Source: Burkholderiaceae bacterium 16 (GTDB taxonomy: Bacteria; Pseudomonadota; Gammaproteobacteria; Burkholderiales; Burkholderiaceae). Taken from it: a stretch of 64,000 nucleotides of DNA. The notes under the pieces were generated by a model that was not told the origin of the DNA, searched no databases, and was given only the letters and a program-made list of their open reading frames with translations. Numbering within the stretch: the stretch's first letter is position 1; every line of letters begins with the position of its first letter. The stretch is from positions 79,341-143,340 of the forward strand of contig JYOD01000007.1 of assembly GCA_000955785.1 (NCBI GenBank), given 5' to 3'. The translations under genes and the position numbers were made by a program. Shown one piece after another: positions 27,148 to 37,400 of the stretch.

Positions 27148-27555
27148 TCAGGGCGCCGGATAAGCCGCCACCTCGATCAGGTTCCCGTCCGGATCGCGGC
27201 AATACACCGAGGTCATCGGGCCAAGCGCGCCGGTGCGCTGCGCCGGCCCGGCCTCGATCGGCACGCGATGTGCCAGCCAGTGCGCGATCACGCTCTCCAG
27301 CGTGTTGCGGGTGATGAAGCAAAGGTCATCGCTGCCGGCGGTGGGATGCGTGCCGGTGAACCAGGCCACGGTATCGGTGCCGATGGGGCGCAGGTTGATC
27401 TTCTGCTGGCCGAAGCGCACCGAGACCCGTTTTCCGGTGCGGGATTCGAAGTCCTCGCGCTGCATGCCGAGCACGCTCTCGTACCACGCCGCGCTGGTCT
27501 CGACGTCCTTCACATTGAGGACGATATGGTCGAAACGGTCTATCACAATACTCAT
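27148..27555 (-). CDS. VOC-family (glyoxalase/dioxygenase-like) protein
   Basis: This 135-residue protein has the paired beta-alpha-beta-beta-beta VOC fold: MSIVIDRFDHIVLNVKDVETSAAWYESVLGM, then DDLCFITRN and a C-terminal SVYCRDPDGNLIEVAAY. Metal ligands of the family are probably His10 and Glu near the C-terminus (LIEV). Members include glyoxalase I, fosfomycin-resistance proteins and extradiol dioxygenases. The short form with DPDGNLIE is usually annotated only as VOC-family. AAAGGCG precedes ATG 27555. Confidence 0.85.
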   Translation of the reverse strand: MSIVIDRFDHIVLNVKDVETSAAWYESVLGMQREDFESRTGKRVSVRFGQQKINLRPIGTDTVAWFTGTHPTAGSDDLCFITRNTLESVIAHWLAHRVPIEAGPAQRTGALGPMTSVYCRDPDGNLIEVAAYPAP

Positions 27556-27781
27556 CTTGCGCCTTTCGAGGGAGTGAAACGAGTCAGACGGGAACGGGGC
27601 GGGGCGCGATCGCGCGTGCCGGAAAACAGGTACTTTACACCCGACTTCTTCCTCGCGTGCGCCCGTGACGCCGGAGGCTTGTGATAAGGTTTCGCGGCAA
27701 GGTCGCCACGCCGCCCGCCAGGCCGGCGCAGAGACGGCCTGACCCGGCCTGGCCGGGATCCAGAACAGGAGACCTGCCGCC

Positions 27782-29749
27782 ATGAGCAGCACGCCAGCCA
27801 GCCACGCCACGGCGTCGGACGACGATCCGGAGCGCCGCGCCCTGATTGCCCGCGCCCACGCGCGCTCCTCCGGCTTCGGCCTGGAAGCCGTGCATGCGGC
27901 GGACTACCACCCGCTAGGGGCGCGCGCGCTGCACGAACTGGTCGACGCCAACCAACTCCTCTACAAGCATGCGCTGCCGGTCATGGAAACCTTGCACGCG
28001 CAGATCGCCAACACCGAGAGCATGGTGCTGCTGACCGATAGCGGCGGCGTGATCCTGCACAGCCTGGGCGATGGCGATTTCGCCGACAGGGCCCGGCGCG
28101 TGGCGCTGGCGCCGGGCGTATCGTGGGCGGAGTCGAGCAAGGGCACCAACGCGATCGGCACGGCGTTGGCCGAGACCCGTCCCACGGTGATCCATGCCGA
28201 TGAGCATTTCCTGCGCGCCAACCGCACGCTGACCTGTTCCTGCGCGCCGATTGCCGGGCCGTTTGGCCAGGTCCTGGGCGCGCTGGACGTCAGCGGCGAT
28301 CGTCGCGGCTTCCACAAGCACACCATGGCGCTGGTGCGGATGTCGGCGCAGATGATCGAGAATCACCTCTTCGCCACCCATTTCACCGACGCTGCGCTGG
28401 TGCGCTTCCATGCGCGGCCCGAGTTCATCGGCACGCTGTTCGAAGGCATGGCGGCATTCGCTGCCGACGGCACTTTCCTTGCGGCCAACCGCAGCGGCCT
28501 GTTCCAGCTGGGCTTGCCGCCCGATTCGAGGGGGCGCCACAGTTTCGCCGCCTTGTTCGGCATGCCGCTGGGTGTCGCGCTCAAGCAGGGCGAAGAGGCC
28601 TCCGGGCAATTGCTGACGCTGACTTTGCCGAGCCGCGTGCTCGTCTTCGCGCGGATGGCATTGCTGGCGCCGCCCCGGCGCGTATCGCACACAGAGCCCG
28701 CTGCGCCCGCAGCACGAACATCCGCCGCCGGGCCGGCCTCGGCGCTGGCTGCCCTCGATACCGGCGACGCCCGCATGGCGGCCGTGCTGCAGCGGGTCGA
28801 CAAGGTACGCGGGCGCGATATCCCGATCCTGGTGCTGGGGCGCACCGGCACCGGCAAGGAATGGCTGGCGCGCGCCATCCATCGCGACTCGCCGCGCGGC
28901 GCGGCGCCGTTCGTGGCTGTCAACTGCGCATCCATCCCGGAATCCCTGATCGAGGCGGAACTGTTCGGCTACGAGGACGGCGCGTTCACGGGCGCCCGGC
29001 GGCGAGGCAGTCCGGGCAAGCTGGTGCAGGCGCATGGCGGCACCTTGTTCCTTGACGAGATCGGCGACATGCCGCTGGCACAGCAGGTAAGGCTGATGCG
29101 CGTGCTGCAGGAGCGCGCGGTGACGCCGCTGGGGGGTGCCCGCGCGATACCGGTGGATCTGCGCATCATCTGCGCCACCCACCGCGACCTGCGCGCCATG
29201 ATCGCGGCCGGTACGTTCCGCGAGGATCTGTACTACCGGATCAATGCGCTGGCGGTCACTCTGCCCGCGCTCCGCGACCGCACCGACCTGCCGGTACTGG
29301 TGGAACGCATCCTGACGCAACAGCTCGCGCAGGCGGACCATGCCGCGCATGCTGGTGCGCATCCAAGCCAGATCGCGGCGGACGTGCTGGAACGTTTCCA
29401 GCGGCATCCGTGGCCGGGCAACCTGCGCCAGATGGTCAACGTGCTGCGCACCGCGGCCATCATGGCCGAAGGCGAGGACGAGATCCGGGTGGAGCATTTG
29501 CCGGAGGACTTCGCGGACGACCTGGTGCCGGAGGCGTATGGCGATGCGCAGCGAGCGATGGACGGCGATGCCAATTCAACCAGCGTCGAACCGGCAACGC
29601 CAACCGACGCACCCGAGCGCCTGCGTGATCGCGAGGCCGCCATGATCCGCCAGGCGCTGGCACGCCACGGCGGCAACATCAGCCTGGCCGCGCGCGAGCT
29701 AGGATTGTCGCGGAACACGATATACAGACGGCTGAAGGGTGCCAGTTGA
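27782..29749 (+). CDS. acoR: sigma-54-dependent activator, AcoR-like
   Basis: This 655-residue activator has an N-terminal GAF-containing sensory region of the AcoR type (about 50-200, with SSKGTNAIGTALAE). The AAA+ domain carries Walker A GRTGTGKEWLAR, the sigma-54 contact loop GAFTGA and Walker B GGTLFLDEIGDMP. A C-terminal Fis-type helix-turn-helix follows (GGNISLAARELGLSRNTIYRRL). Walker A has Arg where most relatives have Glu (GETGTGKE). ACAGGAGA precedes the ATG. The adjacent minus-strand aldehyde/alcohol dehydrogenase operon carries a sigma-54 promoter and an upstream inverted repeat, so it is the probable target. Confidence 0.9.
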   Translation: MSSTPASHATASDDDPERRALIARAHARSSGFGLEAVHAADYHPLGARALHELVDANQLLYKHALPVMETLHAQIANTESMVLLTDSGGVILHSLGDGDFADRARRVALAPGVSWAESSKGTNAIGTALAETRPTVIHADEHFLRANRTLTCSCAPIAGPFGQVLGALDVSGDRRGFHKHTMALVRMSAQMIENHLFATHFTDAALVRFHARPEFIGTLFEGMAAFAADGTFLAANRSGLFQLGLPPDSRGRHSFAALFGMPLGVALKQGEEASGQLLTLTLPSRVLVFARMALLAPPRRVSHTEPAAPAARTSAAGPASALAALDTGDARMAAVLQRVDKVRGRDIPILVLGRTGTGKEWLARAIHRDSPRGAAPFVAVNCASIPESLIEAELFGYEDGAFTGARRRGSPGKLVQAHGGTLFLDEIGDMPLAQQVRLMRVLQERAVTPLGGARAIPVDLRIICATHRDLRAMIAAGTFREDLYYRINALAVTLPALRDRTDLPVLVERILTQQLAQADHAAHAGAHPSQIAADVLERFQRHPWPGNLRQMVNVLRTAAIMAEGEDEIRVEHLPEDFADDLVPEAYGDAQRAMDGDANSTSVEPATPTDAPERLRDREAAMIRQALARHGGNISLAARELGLSRNTIYRRLKGAS

Positions 29750-29811
29750 AGCGTGGCCCGCCAGCCGCCCCCACGCGATGCGAAGCGAGCCGTAAAGATG
29801 TACCAGGCCGT

Positions 29812-29940
29812 ATGGGGCGCCTCGGGATCCGGTGAAAAGAGCGGAATAGAGGGACCCATGTTTGAGTATCGCCTTAAGGCGATGGGAGTTTGGGTCCCGG
29901 CCGCTCTTTTCGCCGGATCCCGAGGGGGTGTCGCCCCATC
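29812..29940. repeat. long imperfect palindrome (about 128 bp)
   Basis: Nested arms pair across the element: ATGGGGCG (29812-29819) with CGCCCCAT (29932-29939), CTCGGGATCCGG (29821-29832) with CCGGATCCCGAG (29913-29924), GAAAAGAGCGG with CCGCTCTTTTC, GGGACCCA with TGGGTCC, and a central ATCGCC-TTAA-GGCGAT. It lies right after the acoR stop. The layered structure resembles dispersed palindromic intergenic elements more than a simple terminator, but copy number cannot be tested here. Confidence 0.7.
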
Positions 29941-29975
29941 CGGCGCGCCTTCTTTGCCTACTTTCTTGGCAAGAC

Positions 29976-30005
29976 AAAAAAATAGGTCGCCCCCCCGCAG
30001 GGGGG
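29976..30005 (-). terminator. terminator of the aldehyde/alcohol dehydrogenase operon
   Basis: CCCCCC (29991-29996) and GGGGGG (30000-30005) form a stem around GCA. On the minus strand the stem is followed by a seven-T run (complement of 29976-29982). It lies just past the DUF779 stop at 30023. Confidence 0.6.
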
Positions 30006-30022
30006 TGAAACCGCCTTTGACT

Positions 30023-30427
30023 TTAGGCTTTTGAAGTTGAAGTTGAGTCCAATCTCCCAGCCTCCTCATCGCTAAACAACTCCGACCGCGTCAAAAACCG
30101 CATCCCCGTCGGCCCCTCCAGCGAAAACATCCCCCCCGACCCAGCCACCACATCAATCACCAGCCGCGTATGCTGCCAGTACTCGAACTGCGCCCGCGTC
30201 ATATAAAACCGCGCGCCGCCAATCTCACCGAGGCAAACGTCTGCATCGCCGATAATCAGCTCGCCATCCGGATAGCACATCGGCGCGCTGCCATCGCAGC
30301 AACCCCCTGACTGGTGAAACATCAACGCGCCATGCTGAGCGCGCAAGCGCTCGATCAGCGCAAGCGCGGCAGGGGTGGCAACGACGCGTTGCACCGCATC
30401 GGGTGAATTGGCATCAGCGTTGGACAT
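30023..30427 (-). CDS. DUF779 protein, aldehyde-dehydrogenase associated
   Basis: This 134-residue DUF779 protein has the family's Cys-rich core FHQSGGCCDGSAPMC and the segment FYMTRAQFEYWQHTRLVIDVV. DUF779 genes are repeatedly found beside acetaldehyde dehydrogenases of the AcoD/ExaC type, as here. The biochemical role is not established; the conserved cysteines suggest metal or redox chemistry. AAGGAG precedes the ATG. It is the third gene of the operon. Confidence 0.9.
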   Translation of the reverse strand: MSNADANSPDAVQRVVATPAALALIERLRAQHGALMFHQSGGCCDGSAPMCYPDGELIIGDADVCLGEIGGARFYMTRAQFEYWQHTRLVIDVVAGSGGMFSLEGPTGMRFLTRSELFSDEEAGRLDSTSTSKA

Positions 30428-30480
30428 CGGGTGGGCTCCTTGTCTACAGACCGTTCAGGCGATCGTTCAGACCGCAAACC

Positions 30481-31509
30481 TCAGGCAGCAAAGTCCATCA
30501 CCACCCGGCCCTCGATATCTCCGGCGCGCATGCGCGTGAAGATCTCGTTGATCTTCTCCAGCGGCGCGGTGGACACGGTAGCCTTGACCGCCCCATGAGC
30601 GGCGAAATCGAGCGATTCCTGCAGGTCGCTGCGGGTGCCGACAATGGAGCCGCGGATGGTAATGCCCTTGAGCACCACATCGAAAATCGGCGTGGGGAAG
30701 TCTCCCGGCGGCAAGCCGTTCAGCGCAACCGTGCCGCCGCGCCGCACCATGCCGATGGCCTGGCCGAACGCCTTGGGCGAAACCGCCGTCACCAGCGCAC
30801 CGTGCGCGCCGCCGATTTCCTTTTGCAGGAACGTCACGGGATCGGTCGTGCGCGCATTGACCGTGACCTCGGCGCCCAGCTTGCGGGCGAGCTCGAGTTT
30901 CTTGTCGTCGATATCCACCGCCGCCACGCGCAGGCCCATGGCGCGAGCATATTGCACCGCCACATGGCCAAGCCCGCCGATGCCGGAGATCACCACCCAT
31001 TGCCCGGGGCGCGTATCAGTAACTTTCAAGCCCTTGTAGACGGTGACGCCCGCGCACAGGATGGGCGCGATCTCGACAAAGCCCACGCTGTCGGGCAGCA
31101 GGCCCACGTAGTTGGGATCGGCGACCACGTATTCGCCATAGCCGCCGTTGACCGAGTAACCGGTATTTTCCTGCTTTTCGCACAGGGTTTCCCAGCCCTG
31201 CAGGCAGTGCTCGCAATAGCCGCAGGCGCTGTACAGCCAAGGCACGCCGACACGATCGCCTTCCTTCACGCGGGTCACGCCGGCGCCTACCGCCGATACA
31301 AAGCCCACGCCTTCGTGGCCGGGGATAAAGGGCAGGGTGGGCTTGACCGGCCAGTCGCCTTCGGCGGCGTGCAGGTCGGTGTGGCATACGCCCGAGGCTT
31401 CAATCTTGACCTGGATCTGGCCGCGTCCAGGTTGCGGCACCGGCACTTCATCGATTGTGAGCGGGGCGCCGAATTCGTGCACCACGGCGGCTTTCATCAT
31501 CGCTGTCAT
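30481..31509 (-). CDS. adhP: zinc-dependent alcohol dehydrogenase, AdhP-like
   Basis: This 342-residue medium-chain dehydrogenase has catalytic zinc ligands in [12 protein letters not shown] and the later Cys in [11 protein letters not shown]. The structural zinc loop is [15 protein letters not shown], and the NAD fold is [17 protein letters not shown]. It interconverts ethanol and acetaldehyde (or similar short alcohols), which fits the aldehyde dehydrogenase upstream in the same operon. AGGAG before ATG 31509 fixes the start. Confidence 0.92.
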   Translation of the reverse strand: MTAMMKAAVVHEFGAPLTIDEVPVPQPGRGQIQVKIEASGVCHTDLHAAEGDWPVKPTLPFIPGHEGVGFVSAVGAGVTRVKEGDRVGVPWLYSACGYCEHCLQGWETLCEKQENTGYSVNGGYGEYVVADPNYVGLLPDSVGFVEIAPILCAGVTVYKGLKVTDTRPGQWVVISGIGGLGHVAVQYARAMGLRVAAVDIDDKKLELARKLGAEVTVNARTTDPVTFLQKEIGGAHGALVTAVSPKAFGQAIGMVRRGGTVALNGLPPGDFPTPIFDVVLKGITIRGSIVGTRSDLQESLDFAAHGAVKATVSTAPLEKINEIFTRMRAGDIEGRVVMDFAA

Positions 31510-31620
31510 CTCGACTCCTGATGCTGTTGGCAAGGACGCCCGCGCTGCGCGGCGGGAGGCCGGCAGCGCGGGCACCATGCCGATCATGGCATGGGCGGAT
31601 GAGCCCATTCTTGCGCTATA

Positions 31621-33141
31621 TCAAAAAAAGCCGAGCGTGTTCGGACTGTAGCTCACCAGCAGGTTCTTGGTCTGCTGGTAGTGGTCCAGCATCATGCGAT
31701 GGTTCTCGCGCCCGATGCCGGATTGCTTGTAGCCGCCGAACGCCGCGTGTGCCGGATAAGCGTGATAGCAGTTGGTCCACACGCGGCCGGCCTGGATGCC
31801 GCGGCCCATGCGGAAGGCGCGCGCGCCGTCGCGTGTCCATACGCCGGCGCCCAGCCCGTAGAGCGTGTCGTTGGCGATTTCCAGCGCTTCCTCCTCATCC
31901 TTGAAGGTGGTGACAGAAACCACCGGGCCAAAGATTTCTTCCTGGAAGATGCGCATCTTGTTATGGCCGGCGAATACCGTGGGCTTGACGTAGTAGCCGC
32001 TGGACAGGTCGCCGCCCAGCGCGTTGCGCTCGCCGCCGATCAGGCACTGCGCGCCTTCCTGCTTGCCCAGGTCGATGTAGGAGAGGATCTTTTCCAGTTG
32101 TTCCTGCGAGGCCTGCGCGCCGATCATGGTGGTCTTGTCGAGCGGGTGGCCCTGCTTGATCGCCGCCACGCGCTTGAGCGCGCGTTCCATGAAGCGCTCG
32201 TAGATCGACTCCTGGATCAGCGCGCGCGACGGGCAGGTGCAGACTTCGCCCTGGTTCAGCGCGAACATGGCGAAGCCTTCCAGCGCCTTGTCGAAGTAGG
32301 CATCGTCCGCGGCCAGTACATCCTCGAAGAAGATGTTCGGCGACTTGCCGCCCAGTTCCAGCGTGACCGGGATCAGGTTCTGCGAGGCGTACTGCATGAT
32401 CAGCCGGCCGGTGGTGGTCTCGCCGGTAAAGGCAATCTTGCTGATGCGTGTGCTGGATGCCAGCGGCTTGCCGGCTTCCAGGCCGAAGCCGTTGATCACA
32501 TTGAGCACGCCCGGCGGCAGCAGGTCGCCGATGATTTCCATCAGCACCAGGATGGAAGCCGGAGTTTGTTCCGCGGGCTTGAGCACCACGCAGTTGCCGG
32601 CGGCCAGCGCGGGCGCCAGTTTCCACGTGGCCATCAGGAGCGGGAAATTCCACGGGATGATCTGGCCGACCACGCCGAGGGGCTCATGGAAGTGATAGGC
32701 CACGGTGTCGTGGTCGATCTCGGAGATGCCGCCTTCTTGCGCACGGATGCAGCCGGCGAAGTAGCGGAAGTGGTCTACCGCCAGCGGCAGGTCGGCCGCC
32801 GTGGTTTCGCGGATGGGCTTGCCGTTGTCGATGGTCTCGGCCACCGCCAGCGTGACCAGGTTGGCCTCGATGCGGTCGGCGATCAGGTTCAGGACGCGGG
32901 CGCGCTCCGTGGTGGAAGTACGGCCCCAGGCGCCTTTGGCGCGATGCGCGGCGTCGAGCGCGGCATCCACGTCCTTCTGGTTGGAGCGCGGCACGCGCGT
33001 GAAGGTCTTGCCGGTGACCGGCGAAATGGCTTCGAAGTACTGGCCATCGGCCGGGGCCACCCAGGCGCCGCCGATATAGTTCTCGTACTGTTCCTTGTAG
33101 GGATACGCAACGCCCAGCTGGGCGATTTCCGCCATGTTCAT
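31621..33141 (-). CDS. acoD: aldehyde dehydrogenase, AcoD/ExaC-like
   Basis: This 506-residue NAD-dependent aldehyde dehydrogenase has [20 protein letters not shown], catalytic Glu in LELGGKSP, nucleophile Cys in GEVCTCPSR and [12 protein letters not shown]. Its length and ends match the acetaldehyde dehydrogenase II group, which oxidises acetaldehyde to acetate during ethanol or acetoin use. GGAG lies 6 bases before ATG 33141. It is the first gene of an operon with adhP and DUF779, under a sigma-54-type promoter. In Cupriavidus, acoD is known to be sigma-54 dependent. Confidence 0.93.
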   Translation of the reverse strand: MNMAEIAQLGVAYPYKEQYENYIGGAWVAPADGQYFEAISPVTGKTFTRVPRSNQKDVDAALDAAHRAKGAWGRTSTTERARVLNLIADRIEANLVTLAVAETIDNGKPIRETTAADLPLAVDHFRYFAGCIRAQEGGISEIDHDTVAYHFHEPLGVVGQIIPWNFPLLMATWKLAPALAAGNCVVLKPAEQTPASILVLMEIIGDLLPPGVLNVINGFGLEAGKPLASSTRISKIAFTGETTTGRLIMQYASQNLIPVTLELGGKSPNIFFEDVLAADDAYFDKALEGFAMFALNQGEVCTCPSRALIQESIYERFMERALKRVAAIKQGHPLDKTTMIGAQASQEQLEKILSYIDLGKQEGAQCLIGGERNALGGDLSSGYYVKPTVFAGHNKMRIFQEEIFGPVVSVTTFKDEEEALEIANDTLYGLGAGVWTRDGARAFRMGRGIQAGRVWTNCYHAYPAHAAFGGYKQSGIGRENHRMMLDHYQQTKNLLVSYSPNTLGFF

Positions 33142-33213
33142 GTCTCGCTCCGATTCGTGATTTCGCTCTGTACTGCGTGTCGTGCCGCTTTGTTTGCGCA
33201 CGGATATCCTTCC

Positions 33214-33228
33214 GCAAGAGCTGTGCCC
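33214..33228 (-). promoter_or_regulatory. sigma-54 (-24/-12) promoter of the aldehyde dehydrogenase operon
   Basis: On the minus strand the sequence GGGCAC-AGCTC-TTGC matches the consensus TGGCAC-N5-TTGC, with the invariant GG and GC correctly spaced. It lies about 73 bases before the acoD start, leaving room for a short leader. The adjacent sigma-54 activator gene supports the call. Confidence 0.72.
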
Positions 33229-33322
33229 GGCGGACATTACGGAGCGAGAACGCCAGAAACCGGGCAAAGACGGCGCTTGGCCGGACTATGCCGGCTGTAG
33301 CCGATGTGTCACGGCGCGAGGC

Positions 33323-33343
33323 GGTGTTCCAATCTGGAACACC
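33323..33343. promoter_or_regulatory. inverted repeat, probable activator (UAS) site
   Basis: GGTGTTCCA (33323-33331) and TGGAACACC (33335-33343) are perfect arms with a 3-bp spacer, centred about 130 bases upstream of the predicted sigma-54 transcription start. That is the normal enhancer distance for an AcoR-type activator. It lies between acoD and the LysR gene. Confidence 0.65.
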
Positions 33344-33372
33344 AGGTGTGGCGATGCGGCGCAGCGGCGCAC

Positions 33373-34320
33373 TCAGCTGCCGCTGGTGTGGATCAGGAAC
33401 TCGCGCAGGGCGTCCGCCGCCTTCTCCAGCTTGCGCCCGGGCTGCCACAGCAGCCCGACTTCCATGTCCGGCACGCCGTCGGCAATCGGCCTTGCCTCGA
33501 TCTGCCTGCCCTCCAGCGACCACGGGCGGTACACCATGTCGGACAGCACGGTCACGCCGAAGCCGTGCGCCACCAGGCCGCGCAGCGCTTCCATCGAACT
33601 GGTGCGAAACGCGATCGACGGCGCGAGCCGCTTGCTGCGCCAGTAGCGCAGCGTGGAGCGCTCGCCTTCGTCCACCGTGAGCAGGATGTAGGGGTGCGCC
33701 GCGATATCCTTCAGCGTCAGCCGGGGCAGTGCCAGCAAAGGGTGCGACGGCGAAGCCCAGAGCTGCCGCCGCGAGCGGATCAGCGTGTGGTGGGCAAACC
33801 GCGGCAGCTTCTCGATATTGGACAGCAGGCCGATGCCCAGCTCGATCTCCCCGGACAGCACGGCCTGCTCGATGCCCGGGCGGTCCATGTCGTGCAGGTC
33901 GAAATCCACATCCGGATAGTTGGTGCGAAAGCGCGCCAGCAGTCCCGGCAGCAGGTAGCCCAGCACGGTATAGGACGCCGCCAGCCGGACTTTTCCCTGC
34001 AGGTTGTGCGCCTGGAAGCGCGGCTCGCGCAGGGTGTCCTGCACGGCGTCGAGGATCTGGCGGGCGCGCTGGTGTAGCCGGTGGCCCTCCGCCGTCAGTG
34101 CCACGCCGTGCGGCAAGCGATCGAAGAGGCGCACGCCGAGCTGCTGCTCCAGCATCAGCACGGCATTGGTAATGGCCGATTGCGACACATGCTCGGCCGT
34201 GGCCGCCATCGAGAACTGCCCGGTTTCCGCCGCCGCGGCGAAGTAGCGGAACTGCCGCAAGGTGATTTCCTTGGCAATGCGCTGCCCGCCATCTTCCTTG
34301 CCGTGCCGTTCTTTCGCCAT
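33373..34320 (-). CDS. LysR-family transcriptional regulator
   Basis: This 315-residue regulator has an N-terminal winged helix (LRQFRYFAAAAETGQFSMAATAEHVSQSAITNAVLMLEQQLGVRLFDR) and a two-lobe effector domain (VRLAASYTVLGYLLPGLLARF, then GEIELGIGLL). It is divergent from the fused indolepyruvate oxidoreductase gene, 117 bases away, and probably controls it. Effector unknown. Confidence 0.92.
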   Translation of the reverse strand: MAKERHGKEDGGQRIAKEITLRQFRYFAAAAETGQFSMAATAEHVSQSAITNAVLMLEQQLGVRLFDRLPHGVALTAEGHRLHQRARQILDAVQDTLREPRFQAHNLQGKVRLAASYTVLGYLLPGLLARFRTNYPDVDFDLHDMDRPGIEQAVLSGEIELGIGLLSNIEKLPRFAHHTLIRSRRQLWASPSHPLLALPRLTLKDIAAHPYILLTVDEGERSTLRYWRSKRLAPSIAFRTSSMEALRGLVAHGFGVTVLSDMVYRPWSLEGRQIEARPIADGVPDMEVGLLWQPGRKLEKAADALREFLIHTSGS

Positions 34321-34361
34321 GTGCGCTCCAGCTATGCGTTTTTCAGATACCAGCTCTCTGA

Positions 34362-34379
34362 ATTCGTGATTTTACGATA
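34362..34379. promoter_or_regulatory. possible LysR operator between the LysR and IOR genes
   Basis: TCGT (34364-34367) and ACGA (34374-34377) with a 6-bp spacer form a short dyad inside the 117-bp divergent gap, in its most AT-rich part. The match to a T-N11-A LysR box is loose; this is only a candidate. Confidence 0.25.
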
Positions 34380-34437
34380 TCGGCGCACCTTCCTACACTC
34401 AGCTCCAGCCCCACAAGAGCGTACGGAGACAGCATCG

Positions 34438-37400
34438 ATGAATGCCCCCCTATCCCAAGCCCAGCAAGATGCCCTGGCGTCGGTTACCCTCGACGACAAA
34501 TACACCCTGGAAAAAGGCCGCGTCTATCTCAGCGGCACCCAGGCGCTGGTGCGCCTGCCCATGCTGCAAAAGGCGCGCGACCGCACTGCCGGGCTGAACA
34601 CCGCTGGCTTTATCTCGGGCTATCGCGGTTCGCCGCTGGGCGGGGTGGACCAGGCGCTGTGGAAGGCCAAGAAGCACCTGGCCGCCAGCGACGTGGTGTT
34701 CCAGCCCGGCGTGAACGAGGACCTGGCGGCCACCGCCGTGTGGGGCACCCAGCAGGTCAACCTGTTCCCCGACGCCACCCGCGACGGCGTGTTCTCGATG
34801 TGGTATGGCAAGGGCCCGGGGGTGGACCGCTCCATCGACGTGCTCAAGCACGCCAATTCCGCCGGCTCGTCGAAGCATGGCGGTGTGCTGGTGCTGGCGG
34901 GCGACGACCACGCCGCCAAGTCGTCCTCAGTCGCGCACCAGTCCGAACACGTGCTGCTGGCTTCCGGCATCCCGGTGCTGTATCCGTCCAATGTGCAGGA
35001 ATACCTCGACTATGGCCTGCATGGCTGGGCCATGAGCCGCTACTCCGGCCTGTGGGTGTCGATGAAATGCGTGACCGACGTGGTGGAATCCACCGCCTCG
35101 GTCGAGGTCGATCCCGACCGCGTGAAGATCGTGCTGCCGGAGGACTTCGCCATGCCGGAGGGCGGCCTCAATATCCGCTGGCCCGATCCGCCGCTGGCGC
35201 AGGAAGCCCGCCTGCTCGACCACAAATGGTATGCGGCGCTGGCCTATATCCGCGCCAACAAGCTCAACCGCGTGGTGCTGGATTCGCCCAACGCGCGCTT
35301 CGGCATCATGACCGCCGGCAAGGCCTACCTCGACGTGCGCCAGGCGCTGTCGGACCTCGGCCTGGACGACGACACCTGCCGTCGCATCGGCATCCGCGTG
35401 TTCAAGGTGGGCTGCGTGTGGCCGCTGGACGCGCACGACGCGCGCGACTTCGCCACCGGCCTGGAAGAGATCCTGGTGGTGGAAGAAAAGCGCCAGATCC
35501 TCGAATACGCGCTCAAGGAAGAACTCTACAACTGGCGCGACGACGTGCGCCCCAAGGTCTACGGCAAGTTCGACGAGCGCGGCAACCACGGCGGCGAATG
35601 GTCGCTGCCGCGCGGCAACTGGCTGCTGCCGGCGCACTATGAGCTATCGCCGGCGCTGATCGCCAAGGCCATCGCCACCCGGCTGGAGAAGAGCGACCTG
35701 CCGTCCGACGTGCGCGAACGCATCGCCGCGCGCGTGGCGCTGATCGAGGCCAAGGAGCGCGAAGCCGCGCGCCCGCGCATCTCGGTGGAGCGCAAGCCCT
35801 GGTTCTGCTCGGGCTGCCCGCACAACACGTCCACCCGCGTGCCCGAAGGCTCGCGTGCGCTCGCCGGCATCGGCTGCCACTATATGGCGATGTGGATGGA
35901 CCGCAATACCGACACCTTCAGCCAGATGGGCGGCGAAGGCGTGGCGTGGACCGGCCAGATGCATTTCACCGGCGAGAAGCATGTGTTCGTCAACCTTGGC
36001 GACGGCACCTACTTCCACTCGGGCCTGCTGGCGATCCGCGCGGCCATCGCATCCAAGGCCTGCATCACCTACAAGATCCTCTTCAACGACGCCGTGGCGA
36101 TGACCGGCGGCCAGCCCGTGGACGGCGTGCTGACCGTGCCGCAGATTGCGCACCAGGTGCTGGCCGAAGGCGCCAGCAAGATCGTCGTGGTGACCGACGA
36201 GCCGGAGAAATACGGCGACGGCAGCATGCTGCCCGGCGGCGTCACGGTGCATCACCGCGACCAGCTCGACGACATCCAGGTCCAGCTGCGCGACACCGCC
36301 GGCGTCACCATCCTGATCTACGACCAGACCTGCGCCACCGAGAAGCGCCGCCGCCGCAAGCGCGGCACCATGGCCGATCCCGCCAAGCGTGCTTTTATCA
36401 ACGACGCGGTCTGCGAAGGCTGCGGCGACTGCTCGGTCAAGTCCAACTGCCTGTCGGTGGAGCCGCTGGAAACGCCGTTGGGCACCAAGCGCAAGATCAA
36501 CCAGTCCTCCTGCAACAAGGATTTCTCCTGCGTCAACGGCTTCTGCCCGAGTTTTGTCACGGCTGAAGGCGCCCAGGTGCGCAAGCCGGCAGCGGCGGGC
36601 GGCAAGGGTGCGGGCGCCGATTTCAGCGCGCTGCCGCAGCCGGCGCTGCCCACGCTGGAACGGCCCTACGGCGTGCTGGTAACGGGTGTCGGCGGCACTG
36701 GCGTGGTCACCATCGGCGGCCTGCTCGGCATGGCTGCCCACCTGGAGCAAAAGGGCGTGACCGTGCTCGACATGGCCGGCCTGGCGCAGAAGGGTGGCGC
36801 GGTGATCAGCCATGTGCAGATCGCGCCGACTCCCGCCGCGCTGCATGCTACCCGCATCGCCACCGGCGAGGCGCGGCTGGTGATCGGCTGTGACGCCATC
36901 GTCTCGGCCTCGCCCGAAGTGCTGTCCAAGACCCGGGTCGACGTAACGGCGGCGGCCATCAACAGCGCCAACACGCCCACCGCCGACTTCATCAAGAACC
37001 CGAACTGGAAGTTCCCGGGCGCCTCGGCCGAGCAAGACCTGCGCGCCAGCGTCGGCGAGGCCTGTGCCTTTATCGATGCCAATGCCTGGGCCGTGAAGTT
37101 GCTGGCCGATTCGATCTACTCCAATCCGCTGCTGCTCGGCTTTGCCTGGCAGAAAGGCTGGGTGCCGCTGCAGCGCGACAGCCTGGTGCGGGCCATCGAG
37201 CTGAACGGCGTGTCGGTCGAGAAGAACCTGCTGGCCTTCGACTGGGGGCGCTATCTGGCGCACCATGGCGAAGCGGCGCTGAGCGCGCAATTGCAGATGG
37301 CACCGCGCGCGCAGGTGGTGGCCATGCCGGAAACGCTCGATAGCGTCATCCGCCAGCGCGAAGCGCTGCTCACGGCCTACCAGAACCCGGCATACGCCGC

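Noticed and set aside
29812-29940. Insertion sequence end
   Set aside because: No transposase gene, no target-site duplication and no second matching end were found.
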